The notes below the pieces were generated by a model. That model was not told where the DNA came from. It was given only the letters and a program-made list of their open reading frames with translations, and made no database searches. This document shows positions 36,463 through 45,842 of a stretch of DNA of 64,000 nt, in pieces; the stretch's first letter is position 1; each line of letters starts with the position of its first letter. The translations under genes and the position numbers were made by a program. Location: contig NZ_JAOCQE010000001.1 in the NCBI RefSeq assembly GCF_025290915.1, positions 61,282-125,281 on the forward strand, given 5' to 3'. This DNA is from Streptomyces sp. 15-116A. Its GTDB lineage: Bacteria; Actinomycetota; Actinomycetes; Streptomycetales; Streptomycetaceae.

Positions 36463-39400
36463 ATGTGGGTTGTGAATCTTCCGGCTCGTGTGCGGCAGGC
36501 TCTCAACGAATCTGTCCATCCAGCAGAGTTCGAACGGTGCGCTTGTGCCCTGTTGCAGTCCCGGTATCCGGGGTTGTCGGCGGTCGAGGGCGGTCATGAC
36601 TTCGGCCGTGACGCAGACATCTACTTTCCTTCCGACAGCAATCCTCAGGCGCGGGGGCGCCTTATGGTCACTACTGGTGATCCGATCGCCAACGTGCGCA
36701 ACGGCCTGAATCGGATGCAGGAGGAGGGCTTGCAGGTCGACCTGGTTGTTGTAGCCAGCTCGCGCCCCGTCGACGCTCGCACCCGGAGGGCTCTGGACAA
36801 ACTGTGCTCGGACCGAGGGCTACCTCCAGCCCACGTGTACGCCCAGGAGTGGTTCGTTCACCAGTTGGTGCGTGATGCGGCATGGCGGCGGAGTCTGTTG
36901 GGTATCGAGGGCCGACTCGGCGCCTTGCTCGACGAGCCTTTGGAGGCACCTCTGGTGGCGAGCCCACCGCCTCTGGTGGGCAGAGCGAGCGAGGTTGTAG
37001 CCCTGTCGGCTGCGGTGGATGCCTGCCAGGATGTGGTGCTCGTTGGAGTTCCGGGGGTGGGCAAAACTCGGCTCACCGGTCAGCTCGGAGATCAGGTGGT
37101 CTACGTAGAGCCCGCTTCGCTGGCTCACCTTCATGACGACCTGCTTCTGGTGCTGCCGAGAGCAGTGGTCGTGGACGATGCTCATGCTCATCCTGATGCG
37201 GTGCGTGTCCTGCGACACACCCGTCGACAGACCGGTCTTTTGTTTTCCGCAGTGGTAACGACCTGGCCGGATCGGCTCGCTGAGGTGGTTGGCTGGCTGC
37301 CCGGGGCGCTGGTCATCAACGTGGGCCCTCTCGAACGGACGGAGATGAACACGCTGGTCACCTCGGCGGGTGTCACCGGTCATCGGTCCCGGGCTGCAGT
37401 ACTCGACCAAGCGGACGGGCGGCCGGGGTGGGCGGTGACGCTGTGCGAGCTGCTGGCCAGTGGGCAGGGCGGGGACGTCTTCAGCGGCAGAGCGCACGTA
37501 GCGCACGTCGAGCGGTACCTGAGTGAGGCAACAACATCACACACGGTGCTGGATGCGCTGGCCTGTGTGGCCGCCCTGGGTGGCGTATCGCCGGAAATGC
37601 TGTACGCCCTCGCGCCCCTGGTCGGAGTGGCTCCCGCTGAGTTGTCTGGCATGGTGGAGGGTCTTGCACACAATGGCCTGGTGGAGTCGGTGGAAGACGT
37701 TTGGCGTCTGCAGCCGGCCCTGTGCGCGCCGCTGGTAGCGCGCTGGTTCTTCACCAGTCCGGTGCGGCGGCCGTGGGCCACGCTGGTCGATGCCTTCCCC
37801 GACCACGCGCTTAACCTTGCCTCCGCGGTGATGTCCGCAGCCGAGGTATCCCCTTCCTCGCAGGCACGGGCTCAAGCAGAGAAGTGGATCCACTCGCTCT
37901 CGGCGCCCACGTCTTGGGACGTCGGCACCTTCGCCGTCGTGGCGCAGTATGCCCGATTGGACACCCGGGCGGCCCAGTTCGCGGTGAACGGGGCTCTGGC
38001 CGTGCTGGCCACTCCTCGCGAACCCGAAGAGCTGTATGGGATGCTCGTTGACCCTCTCGGTGATGCAGCTACCCGCCAACTCATTCAGAGCGCACGTCAG
38101 TTCTTGCTGCCGGAAGCGATCGGAGGACTGCTGGCCCTGGCGGTGGGAGACAGGCGGCGTCGGAACTCCACTCCGGATCACCCGCTGCGCGTGCTCAGCG
38201 ATCTGGCCGGCGTGATCGACCCCGACTTCGGTACGTCCCTTGAGATCCGCGCCCGTCTGCTGCGGGCGGTGCTCGACTGGATGCGCCGCCATCGCGCCTC
38301 GGGCGAGCAATGGAGCGTGGCCACCGAGGCCCTGGCGGGCATTTTCAGCGTCGAGGTATCAGGGAACTGGCCGGATCCAGGGGCACCGAACAAAGTCACA
38401 CTCGCCCACGGCGTGGACGCCGCAGAGAATCTCTCGAAGCTACTCGGTCTATGGGAGCAGGCAGTCCCGCTTCTGACCTGCGATACGGAAAGCGAGGACA
38501 GCGTCCCCTGTCCGCCCGTCGCGCTGGTCGCCCTGCTCGACATGGCGCTGGGATGGGTCCGGCTCGGCTTGGGCATCGCCCCCCGTGGCCAGCCTCCCTC
38601 CGCCGAGCAGATGCGGTGGGGGGTCGAGGGAGGACGCCGCATTCTTGCTTCACTCCACTCGTTGCTGCAAAACAGCCCGGGAGCAGCGATGCGCGCTCAC
38701 CGCGAACTCGCCCGGATCCGGGGCCGGGCTCAAACAGCTGGCCAGAAGCTGCCGACATTCGACGTCGACTCCGATCTTCAGTCCTTCTGTGAATGGGGAA
38801 GCGTCGAATTCACCCATGACTACGAGGCAGCCACCGAGCAAGTGTTCACTCAAGCGCAGACACTCGCGAAGAAGCTGACTACTCTGGGGCCTCGAGCCGG
38901 AGTGGCCCGATTCAGCGAACTGGCCGAGCAGGCACAGGTCGTCGGTGACTACACCGGCCATCTGACAGCCATCCGCATGGCCGAGCTGATGAACGACCCG
39001 GCTGCCTGGTACCAGGCAGCCGCCGAATCAGGTGAGACCCTGTTGTTGGGAACTGCCCTGACGCAATGGCTCACCACGGCTCCTGACACCGTGCCGCCGT
39101 CCGTGTTGCTCGCGGCCCTCGACGATGCGGCCTCCCGACCCACTGTCATCAGCGCCGTCGTCGCGCGCAGCGTGGTGGATCAGACGGGAGAGCTGGTGAT
39201 CGACTCGATGCGGGCCGAGGACGCGGCACTGCTCGAGACGCTGATTCGCCACGAGCCGGACGATGTCATGCAACGCCTGCTCGTCCACACCGTCCCTGCC
39301 ATCGCCGCGAGCGCAGCGATCAGTTTTTCGGTCGGAGCACCACACGGCCCCACCCTGCCGACAGAATGGCAGACATCATGGCGCCGCGCGATAAAAAACC

Positions 39401-40011
39401 TGCGCATCGATCACCTACCCCCGCACAACCAGTGGCGAGCGGGCAGAGTCCTCACGCACCTCGCGGAGCATGACGCCGACACCTTCGAATCATGGTTCCA
39501 CGAGCGGCTGAAGGACATGACCGCCCAGGGCTGGTACGCCTCGCCGCTCCCGCACGACAGCGATCACATCCTCGCTTACCTCCCACGTCCGCACCGGCTA
39601 CGTCTGGCCATCCACTGCATGGGCCTGCCCCGCGTCGGCCACAGCGCCCTCATCCATCTCGTCGGCTCGGACACCAAGCTGGCCCAGCACCTGCTCGACC
39701 AACATGCCGTAAGCCCTGACAAGCTGGTCGACGCCCTCTTCGGGCAGCGCAACACGGCCGTAGAACAGATCGGTCCCCTCCTGTTGGAGCGGGGAGCGAG
39801 CGCTGACAGGATCGCGGCGGTTGTCGCCTGGTGCGACTCCTGGTCAGGGGATCGCTCGCGGATGCACTCTCAGCTTCTGGACTACTTCACCGCTCTTGCC
39901 GACCGAGAACCTGCGCTGCGCGCGGTCGCCGCAGCGGGCCGCGCACAACAAAAGGAGCTACTTGACCAGGCTGAAGAGCGCGAACGTGCCACACGAGTCC
40001 GCGGGCGATGA
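36463..40011 (+). CDS. STAND NTPase with N-terminal restriction-endonuclease-like domain
   Basis: About 1182 residues. The N-terminus (FERCACALLQSRYPGLSAVE, GGHDFGRDADIYF) resembles the first half of an Mrr/PD-(D/E)XK fold, but where QxK is expected it has RLMVTTGDP (about 67-74), so cleavage activity is doubtful. A P-loop VVLVGVPGVGKTRL (about 189-202) and a Walker B-like RAVVVDDAHAHP (about 231-242) follow, then AAA-lid and winged-helix-like segments. The C-terminal ~700 residues are helical repeats. Start ATG 36463 (36454 possible). It lies 156 bp after the Avs-like gene with only an IS110 relic between, so it could share its transcript. Confidence 0.75.
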   Translation: MWVVNLPARVRQALNESVHPAEFERCACALLQSRYPGLSAVEGGHDFGRDADIYFPSDSNPQARGRLMVTTGDPIANVRNGLNRMQEEGLQVDLVVVASSRPVDARTRRALDKLCSDRGLPPAHVYAQEWFVHQLVRDAAWRRSLLGIEGRLGALLDEPLEAPLVASPPPLVGRASEVVALSAAVDACQDVVLVGVPGVGKTRLTGQLGDQVVYVEPASLAHLHDDLLLVLPRAVVVDDAHAHPDAVRVLRHTRRQTGLLFSAVVTTWPDRLAEVVGWLPGALVINVGPLERTEMNTLVTSAGVTGHRSRAAVLDQADGRPGWAVTLCELLASGQGGDVFSGRAHVAHVERYLSEATTSHTVLDALACVAALGGVSPEMLYALAPLVGVAPAELSGMVEGLAHNGLVESVEDVWRLQPALCAPLVARWFFTSPVRRPWATLVDAFPDHALNLASAVMSAAEVSPSSQARAQAEKWIHSLSAPTSWDVGTFAVVAQYARLDTRAAQFAVNGALAVLATPREPEELYGMLVDPLGDAATRQLIQSARQFLLPEAIGGLLALAVGDRRRRNSTPDHPLRVLSDLAGVIDPDFGTSLEIRARLLRAVLDWMRRHRASGEQWSVATEALAGIFSVEVSGNWPDPGAPNKVTLAHGVDAAENLSKLLGLWEQAVPLLTCDTESEDSVPCPPVALVALLDMALGWVRLGLGIAPRGQPPSAEQMRWGVEGGRRILASLHSLLQNSPGAAMRAHRELARIRGRAQTAGQKLPTFDVDSDLQSFCEWGSVEFTHDYEAATEQVFTQAQTLAKKLTTLGPRAGVARFSELAEQAQVVGDYTGHLTAIRMAELMNDPAAWYQAAAESGETLLLGTALTQWLTTAPDTVPPSVLLAALDDAASRPTVISAVVARSVVDQTGELVIDSMRAEDAALLETLIRHEPDDVMQRLLVHTVPAIAASAAISFSVGAPHGPTLPTEWQTSWRRAIKNLRIDHLPPHNQWRAGRVLTHLAEHDADTFESWFHERLKDMTAQGWYASPLPHDSDHILAYLPRPHRLRLAIHCMGLPRVGHSALIHLVGSDTKLAQHLLDQHAVSPDKLVDALFGQRNTAVEQIGPLLLERGASADRIAAVVAWCDSWSGDRSRMHSQLLDYFTALADREPALRAVAAAGRAQQKELLDQAEERERATRVRGR

Positions 40012-40173
40012 CCACAGATGCCTCTGGTGAGCGGTCAACGCCACTGGAGTAACCGGATAAACGCAACCGCCGTCCTCACCACATGAAAGCCAATCCAACA
40101 CAGTCTGATGCACGGCGCACACTCGAGGCGGCAAAGAAGGGATGAGCAAACTTTGGAAACGGAAAGCCGCGCG

Positions 40174-40524
40174 ATGCTGATCGCCGCAGTCTCGGAGATG
40201 GCCGTACTGCGTGCACTTCAACTCGCAGGGAATCGGATCATCGGAGCGCGTGGGCGCTCCGTCCGTGTACCCATGAAGTCGGTTGAACCGTGGTCGATTC
40301 ACGTGCACCTGCGGGTTGAAGAGCAGGAACTCGACGCCTTCCTCAAGGACGCCTGGCAGATTCCCATCGCAGTCGGCCTCCCCGACGACCTCCTCGATGC
40401 ACTCGACCTACACACCCGCACCCTGCTGACAGCCGGCATCGAGTTCAACCGCGACGATCTACGGCGCACCCTGTGTCGACTTCCCCAGCAGCCCGCCCTG
40501 CCATGGGAGTCCGTCGGTTCGTAA
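40174..40524 (+). CDS. Small protein of unknown function
   Basis: 116 residues from ATG 40174, with GGAAAG 7 nt upstream; the frame is open to 40108. Visible segments are LIAAVSEMAVLRALQLAGNR, an acidic IHVHLRVEEQELDAFLKDAW and LPDDLLDALDLHTRTLLTAG. There is no signal, TM or known motif. Codon use is normal for the genome, which supports a real gene. It stops 20 bp before an IS110 relic, so the C-terminus may have been changed. No function is proposed. Confidence 0.5.
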   Translation: MLIAAVSEMAVLRALQLAGNRIIGARGRSVRVPMKSVEPWSIHVHLRVEEQELDAFLKDAWQIPIAVGLPDDLLDALDLHTRTLLTAGIEFNRDDLRRTLCRLPQQPALPWESVGS

Positions 40525-40544
40525 TGCGTACCAGCAGCGAGGAA

Positions 40545-40690
40545 GCGCACACTCCTCGCGCAGGTCGGGCGGCATGTCGCTTGAGGCATCGGATGACCTC
40601 ACGCCGGGTCTCGCCTTCTGGGTCGGCGTTCGTAATACGCCTGGCTGCGGGCATCGAAGCGCAGCTAGGTGAACACGATGCGGTGCAGCA
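40545..40690 (-). pseudogene. IS110 transposase C-terminal relic before the NACHT-nuclease gene
   Basis: About 145 bp matching the C-terminal end of IS110 transposase on the minus strand (CLKRHAAR and YYERR-like region), diverged and frameshifted. The following ~290 bp to the next gene hold nothing recognisable. Confidence 0.65.
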
Positions 40691-40979
40691 GTCCCGACAC
40701 GTCATCACTCACGACAGCTACACTGCCAGACCCACCCGATACCGCCCCGACCACCTTGACCAAAGACATAGGGGCCCCCACCGCGTTGCCCCCGGTCGGC
40801 AGGCTGTGACTCACCTGCTCTGAGCTGCGTGGGTGGCGACTGCACTCGGCGTTCGCTGCGTGCAGGCGGCTCAGGCGGCTGTTGGTCCGCCAGAGTCAGG
40901 CGCGGGTTGCTGGATGAGCGGAGTGCCAGGCGTAGCCCTGCGGCGGTAGGTTCGGTGTCCTTGGCTGAAGGGGTGCCGT

Positions 40980-43900
40980 ATGCGACTGGACAGATTCTGC
41001 GTCCCTGTGGGAGAGGACCTCCCTGTCGACTCCCATGGGTTCCTCATGGACACGTCGAGCTGGTATCGCCAGCCTCCGTCGGTTGTGCCGCTGATTGACG
41101 CCTGTTCCGCTTCTGCGGTGCTGCTCGGGGAAGCTGGCATCGGCAAGTCATCCGCGCTGAATACCGTTCTCGAGGCAACCCCGACGAGCCGGGGCTGGGA
41201 TGCACAAGTGCGGGTTGATCTCGGCCAGGTCCGGTCCTGGGAGGACCTGACTCGCAAGGCTGATGCGGTACTCAGCCGACTTGGCCCTAGAGGACATACG
41301 CCCGCTGCCAGCTCGGCCGATGCCGAGGCAGGGCATGCGCATCTTCTCGTCCTGGACGGCGTTGATGAATGCCGCGCCACCGGCAAAGAAATTGCTGGCT
41401 GGTTTACCGACTTGGCCGCCACCTATGACTGCCGTCGGCTACAAGTACTGATCGCTTGCCGCAGCATGGCCTACACCGACGTCCTGAGCCAGGCAGTGAT
41501 CGCCGCGTTCGATATCGACGAAGCCCGCACCTACACACTGGCACCTCTCCGCCGAAGCGACTTGGTCGCAGCCGCCTCCGCCAAGGGCGTGGATCCCAAG
41601 CTCTTTCTCGAAGCTGTGACCGACGCCGGCGCCCAAGCCCTCGCGCGTACCCCTTTGACTCTGGACCTGTTGCTCGACACGTTTCTGGAACACAGCACAC
41701 TGCCTGCCAGCCGCGCCAGCCTCTACTCGTTCGCCCTCCCGCATGCCGTCATGCACCAAGGCCATGACCGTGCCCCTGACGACCTTGCTGGAAGCCGGTC
41801 CCAGAGGTTCGCCACCGCAGCCCGCCTCGCCTGTTACTGCGTGCTCACCGGCGCCGAGGGCATCACCACAAGGCGCCGTACCGAGCCCGGCCAGGCTCTG
41901 CTGGCCATCGACACCTTCCTCGGCACACGAGAGGGCACCCCCGGTGACACGTTCACGATCGAGCGCCCCATCGTTGAGGGGGTCCTGAACAGCTCGCTGT
42001 TCAGCAACCGCGGCCCTGCAGCCGCTGGTCCTGCTCACGCCTCCATCGCCTCCTACCTCACCGCTCAATACCTCACCGACCACCAAGTCCCCCGCGAACA
42101 ACTGCAGGGACTTCTCGTCCACCGGGGGGAGGTCGGCGAGCCTGGCATTCCCACAGACCTTCATGAACTGGCTGCCTGGCTCATCTCCCTGCGTCCAGAC
42201 CTCGGCCCTTGGCTGATCGAGGTCGACCCGCAGGCCATAGCCTCCTACAGCTCTTACATCGAGGACCCGCACTGCGCCGAACTCATCGTCGATGGCTTGC
42301 TGCGCCAAGCCCGACAGGACACGACTGGCGACGGCCTGCCCTGGTGGCATATGGCGCCCCTGCGACACCCCGGCCTTGCCGGCCAGTTGGAGCAGGCTCT
42401 TCACGAAGCCGTAAACCGCGCGCCCCACATCACACACGAACTCGAACTCATCCTCAACCTGATCGCCGAGAACGAGGTCGGGGAACTTTTGCAGGCAGTA
42501 GCTTCCATTGCCTGTGATGCCCAGCATCCTCACCGGCTGCGCCGCCTGGCTGCCCAATGTGCTGGCATGCTGGACCAGACAGAGGCTGCTCCACTGCTCA
42601 GGCCCATCCTCGCCGAACTAGCTCAACAGCCCGAGCACGATCCCGCCGACGGCTTGCGCGGCGCTGTCCTTCAGACATGCCAGCCCTGGCTCACCCTCGA
42701 TGAACTCCTCGCAGCCCTGACACCGCCACGAACCGATCCCAGCCTTTACACCTCTTTCTGCCGCCGTCTGCCTGCTTCTCTCTCGGAGGACCAGATCGCG
42801 CCATTTCTGGGCTGGGCCGGATCGCATCTCATGAATCCCAACTCCTTGTGGGCCGGCTGGTCCGACGAAGCAGCCATGGTCCAGGGCCTCCTCGACCGCG
42901 CACTGAGCGGGCCGGAAGCCGAGGCGCGTGTTCCCATTGTGGCTGTGTGGCTGCGTATCTACCTGCAGACGTACCCACAGTTGTCCGTTCCCGCGCCGCT
43001 GTGCGCACCGTTGGACGACCCTGACAACCAGCACGCTCGCCATCTGCGCCGCACGCTCACTCGACACCTCATCGACGTCGCCCAAGACGCAGAGGATGCC
43101 TTCCAGCTGGCCGAGGGATGGGACCCGCATTCCACACGGACCGTCCGCTCGCGTTTTGAGACATCCGTCGGCCCTGAACGAGAACAGCGCACCAGCCTGC
43201 TCGACGCCACAGATCTCGCCTGGCTCGTAAAATTCGAACAGAGCCTCAGCGACGAAAAGGCGCCGCATGCCTGGCCCATGCTGCAGCACGTGTGGTCCAT
43301 GGCCAGGACGACAGACGCCGGGCAGGACACGGCATGGTCCACTCAAGGCACCAGAGTCTGGTCACAGGTGTTCGCTCAAGACCTTGAGGCCATTCCCATC
43401 GACGGCCCTCGCGCTGACCAGCTCAGGGCCCAGGCGGCAAGACGTCAGTCGCGAACGAAGCCATGGCAGGGCCGCGACGAGTACATCACCACCACCCGCG
43501 AGTTTCTCGCACAGGCGGAGTCGGGCGACCACGACAGCTTCGTGTCCCTGTGCTGGAACCTGCAATGCGATCCGGACACAGGCAGGTTCGCGGCCACCGA
43601 GTTGCTCACCGATCTGCTGTCTCTTCCCGGTACCGTCATCCTCGCCGACGGCTATGAACACCGCTTGCTGGCCGTAGCACGCAGGTTCGTCACGAACGGC
43701 CTGCCCACCGACAGCAGCTGGATCGGCACCAACAGCCTTCCCGCCCGTCCATGGGCAGCAATCTTTGCCTTCACAGCACTCCTCAACGACGACGGCGAGA
43801 TACTGGCCACGCTGCCCTCAGGCCAATGGCAAGCCTGGGCACCGACACTCCTAGCCTTCCCCCTCACCAGCACTGCGGCCCGCCACGTCGGCCCGCGCGG

Positions 43901-45368
43901 CCAGCTGCTGGAAATGGCCCTCCTCCACGCCGCGCTGCAACTCGAGACCACCTACGACACGCTGGTCCGGGCGTTGTACGAGGCGGAAGAGACCTCGCCT
44001 GTCCTCGACCTGGCCTCCTACATCTGGACACCGGAGCTGGAGACCAGGTTGCTGCAGACACTCACTGACCTCACCGCGCAAGCTCACGAAAAGGCTCCCG
44101 CCATCGGCCCTGGCGGCCACGATGTCCTCGCTCGTGTCCTCACCATCCTTCTACGTCAAGGCAGCCCCCGTGTCTGCCACCAAGTACGGGACCGATTCGG
44201 TGCGCCGCTGAGCGAGCCCAACCCAGCACGCGACGAGCGTCTGGACGCCGCTTATCTGCGTGTCTTCCTGTTGGAGACACCCACAGAAATCTGGCCGACA
44301 GCAGAGCACCGTCTTCGTACCGACGGCACCGCGCTCGTAGCCGTTTCCGGCGCCTTTTCCCGCTCTCACAGCACTCAGGCGTGGCTCTTCAAACTGTCCG
44401 AACCGGCACTGGCCGAAATCGCCCGCATCCTCCTGGGCCGCTTCCCCTCGACGGACTCGGCTGGCTCGTCCCCGCCGGGTGCGACTGCTGCGCAGACGCA
44501 CATTGATGTCGTACTCGACCACCTCGCCTCGCGGGGCACCGGTGAGGCCATCCGTCTCCTACGAGAGTTGGCGGCCGATTGGCCCAAGACCAGCATTATC
44601 CGAGCGGCGGCACAGAAAGCCGTGCAAGCGCACCGGGAAGGTTCCTGGGTCCGCCCCACCCCCGACGAACTCAGTCAGCTGATCCACGACCCACGTCGAC
44701 GACTTGTCAGGGACGGAACGGATCTGATGGACGTCGTCATCGCTCTCCTGAACAAAATGCAGGAAGACCTGGCCCAAGGGACTCTCCCCGCGGCAATTCT
44801 GTGGAACGAAACCGAGCTGGAAACCCTGCCGAACGGCCAGAGCGGAAAGCAACGGCTGCGATTTCCCAAAGACGAGAACCTGGTGTCCGACTACCTCGCT
44901 TACGCCTTACGACGAGACCTCGTCGAAGGCGGCATTCTCATCAACCGCGAAGTGCAGGTGTACCGCAACATCAAGGGTGCAGGTGACCGCATCGACCTGC
45001 TCCTGCAGGCGCCCACCGCTGCGGCGACTCACTCCTCACCACAGCGGCAGGAAGAGTCCGTGGCCCAGGTCGCTATCGAAGTAAAGGGCAACTGGCACGA
45101 CAAGATCAAAACCGCCATGCAAACCCAGCTCGCCGACGACTACCTCGCCGCGCTGGGCACTCGCAACGGCATCTACCTGATCGCCTTCTTCCCCACCGAC
45201 CAGTGGACGGCGAAGGAACGCAAGCGGCCAGCTGCAAGGCAGACACCTGCCGGCCTGAAGGAGACCTACGATGCCCAGGCCGCTCGGCTCAACGAGAGTA
45301 GGAACCTGAACGTCCGAGCGTTCGTCCTCGACTGCACCATCCGCAGCTCAGCACAACGGAACACCTGA
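40980..45368 (+). CDS. NACHT/STAND NTPase with C-terminal PD-(D/E)XK nuclease domain
   Basis: A 1462-residue protein. The NTPase is at the very N-terminus: Walker A LLGEAGIGKSS (about 48-58), Walker B HLLVLDGVDECR (about 120-131) and CRSMAYT sensor-1 region. About 1000 residues of helical HEAT-like repeats follow. The last ~130 residues carry INREVQVYRNIKG, GDRIDLLLQ (Asp1339) and QVAIEVKGNW (Glu1367, Lys1369), a convincing D...ExK nuclease core. This is the reverse of the usual nuclease-first layout of Avs and Mrr-NACHT proteins. GAAGGGG lies ~8 nt before the ATG. A DNA-cleaving abortive-infection protein is inferred. Confidence 0.85.
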   Translation: MRLDRFCVPVGEDLPVDSHGFLMDTSSWYRQPPSVVPLIDACSASAVLLGEAGIGKSSALNTVLEATPTSRGWDAQVRVDLGQVRSWEDLTRKADAVLSRLGPRGHTPAASSADAEAGHAHLLVLDGVDECRATGKEIAGWFTDLAATYDCRRLQVLIACRSMAYTDVLSQAVIAAFDIDEARTYTLAPLRRSDLVAAASAKGVDPKLFLEAVTDAGAQALARTPLTLDLLLDTFLEHSTLPASRASLYSFALPHAVMHQGHDRAPDDLAGSRSQRFATAARLACYCVLTGAEGITTRRRTEPGQALLAIDTFLGTREGTPGDTFTIERPIVEGVLNSSLFSNRGPAAAGPAHASIASYLTAQYLTDHQVPREQLQGLLVHRGEVGEPGIPTDLHELAAWLISLRPDLGPWLIEVDPQAIASYSSYIEDPHCAELIVDGLLRQARQDTTGDGLPWWHMAPLRHPGLAGQLEQALHEAVNRAPHITHELELILNLIAENEVGELLQAVASIACDAQHPHRLRRLAAQCAGMLDQTEAAPLLRPILAELAQQPEHDPADGLRGAVLQTCQPWLTLDELLAALTPPRTDPSLYTSFCRRLPASLSEDQIAPFLGWAGSHLMNPNSLWAGWSDEAAMVQGLLDRALSGPEAEARVPIVAVWLRIYLQTYPQLSVPAPLCAPLDDPDNQHARHLRRTLTRHLIDVAQDAEDAFQLAEGWDPHSTRTVRSRFETSVGPEREQRTSLLDATDLAWLVKFEQSLSDEKAPHAWPMLQHVWSMARTTDAGQDTAWSTQGTRVWSQVFAQDLEAIPIDGPRADQLRAQAARRQSRTKPWQGRDEYITTTREFLAQAESGDHDSFVSLCWNLQCDPDTGRFAATELLTDLLSLPGTVILADGYEHRLLAVARRFVTNGLPTDSSWIGTNSLPARPWAAIFAFTALLNDDGEILATLPSGQWQAWAPTLLAFPLTSTAARHVGPRGQLLEMALLHAALQLETTYDTLVRALYEAEETSPVLDLASYIWTPELETRLLQTLTDLTAQAHEKAPAIGPGGHDVLARVLTILLRQGSPRVCHQVRDRFGAPLSEPNPARDERLDAAYLRVFLLETPTEIWPTAEHRLRTDGTALVAVSGAFSRSHSTQAWLFKLSEPALAEIARILLGRFPSTDSAGSSPPGATAAQTHIDVVLDHLASRGTGEAIRLLRELAADWPKTSIIRAAAQKAVQAHREGSWVRPTPDELSQLIHDPRRRLVRDGTDLMDVVIALLNKMQEDLAQGTLPAAILWNETELETLPNGQSGKQRLRFPKDENLVSDYLAYALRRDLVEGGILINREVQVYRNIKGAGDRIDLLLQAPTAAATHSSPQRQEESVAQVAIEVKGNWHDKIKTAMQTQLADDYLAALGTRNGIYLIAFFPTDQWTAKERKRPAARQTPAGLKETYDAQAARLNESRNLNVRAFVLDCTIRSSAQRNT

Positions 45369-45394
45369 CGAAACCGGCTTCTTAGGCGCATAGG

Positions 45395-45422
45395 CGAGTG
45401 CAATCGCAAAGTAGGCGCACCC
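45395..45422. repeat. 28-bp direct repeat, copy B
   Basis: Exact copy of 29683-29710, 26 bp after the NACHT-nuclease stop. Sequence after both copies also shares GCGTCACA, suggesting common ancestry of the junctions. Confidence 0.7.
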
Positions 45423-45492
45423 CCAAACGCGTCACACGGGACAGGCCGCATGAGGAACCGACCACACGCGCCCGACAGCGCAGCCGCCCTCA

Positions 45493-45532
45493 CGACGAAG
45501 CCGCACCGGAGAGCTCCGGTGCGGCTTCGTCG
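45493..45532. terminator. Near-perfect 40-bp palindrome (bidirectional terminator-like)
   Basis: Arms 45493-45509 and 45516-45532 are perfectly complementary, with AGAGCT between, which can itself extend the stem. It is related to the terminator after the excisionase-like gene (6804-6841), and the same CTCACG follows both. It lies 125 bp after the NACHT-nuclease gene. Confidence 0.7.
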
Positions 45533-45763
45533 TCTCACGGCTCCGTGCACAGGCCCCACCAGGATGGTCCTCGGCGGGGCCTCGCCGTATCACCCATCTA
45601 TCACACAGTCATCACCAACTGAGCAGCCGCTCCCGGACCAGGACACCCTGACCTGCGGTTTCATGCCCGCGCTGGACTGGCTTAGACACCCCTGGACGGT
45701 CCCTCCAACCTGTGCCAGGTGGTGCCCAGGGAGGGACCCAAGATCAGGACGGGAGCCTCTTCT

Positions 45764-45785
45764 GGCCCGTCAAAGCGGTATTGCA
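45764..45785. repeat. 22-bp direct repeat, right copy (candidate att core)
   Basis: Exact match to 7018-7039, embedded in about 300 bp of partly similar sequence. It lies about 58 bp before the end of IS110 copy 3. A candidate right attachment site; function inferred. Confidence 0.5.
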
Positions 45786-45842
45786 AGGTGTTCGACGGTG
45801 TCTCACTCACGCGTCAGACCCTCTCATGTCTCACAGACGCCC

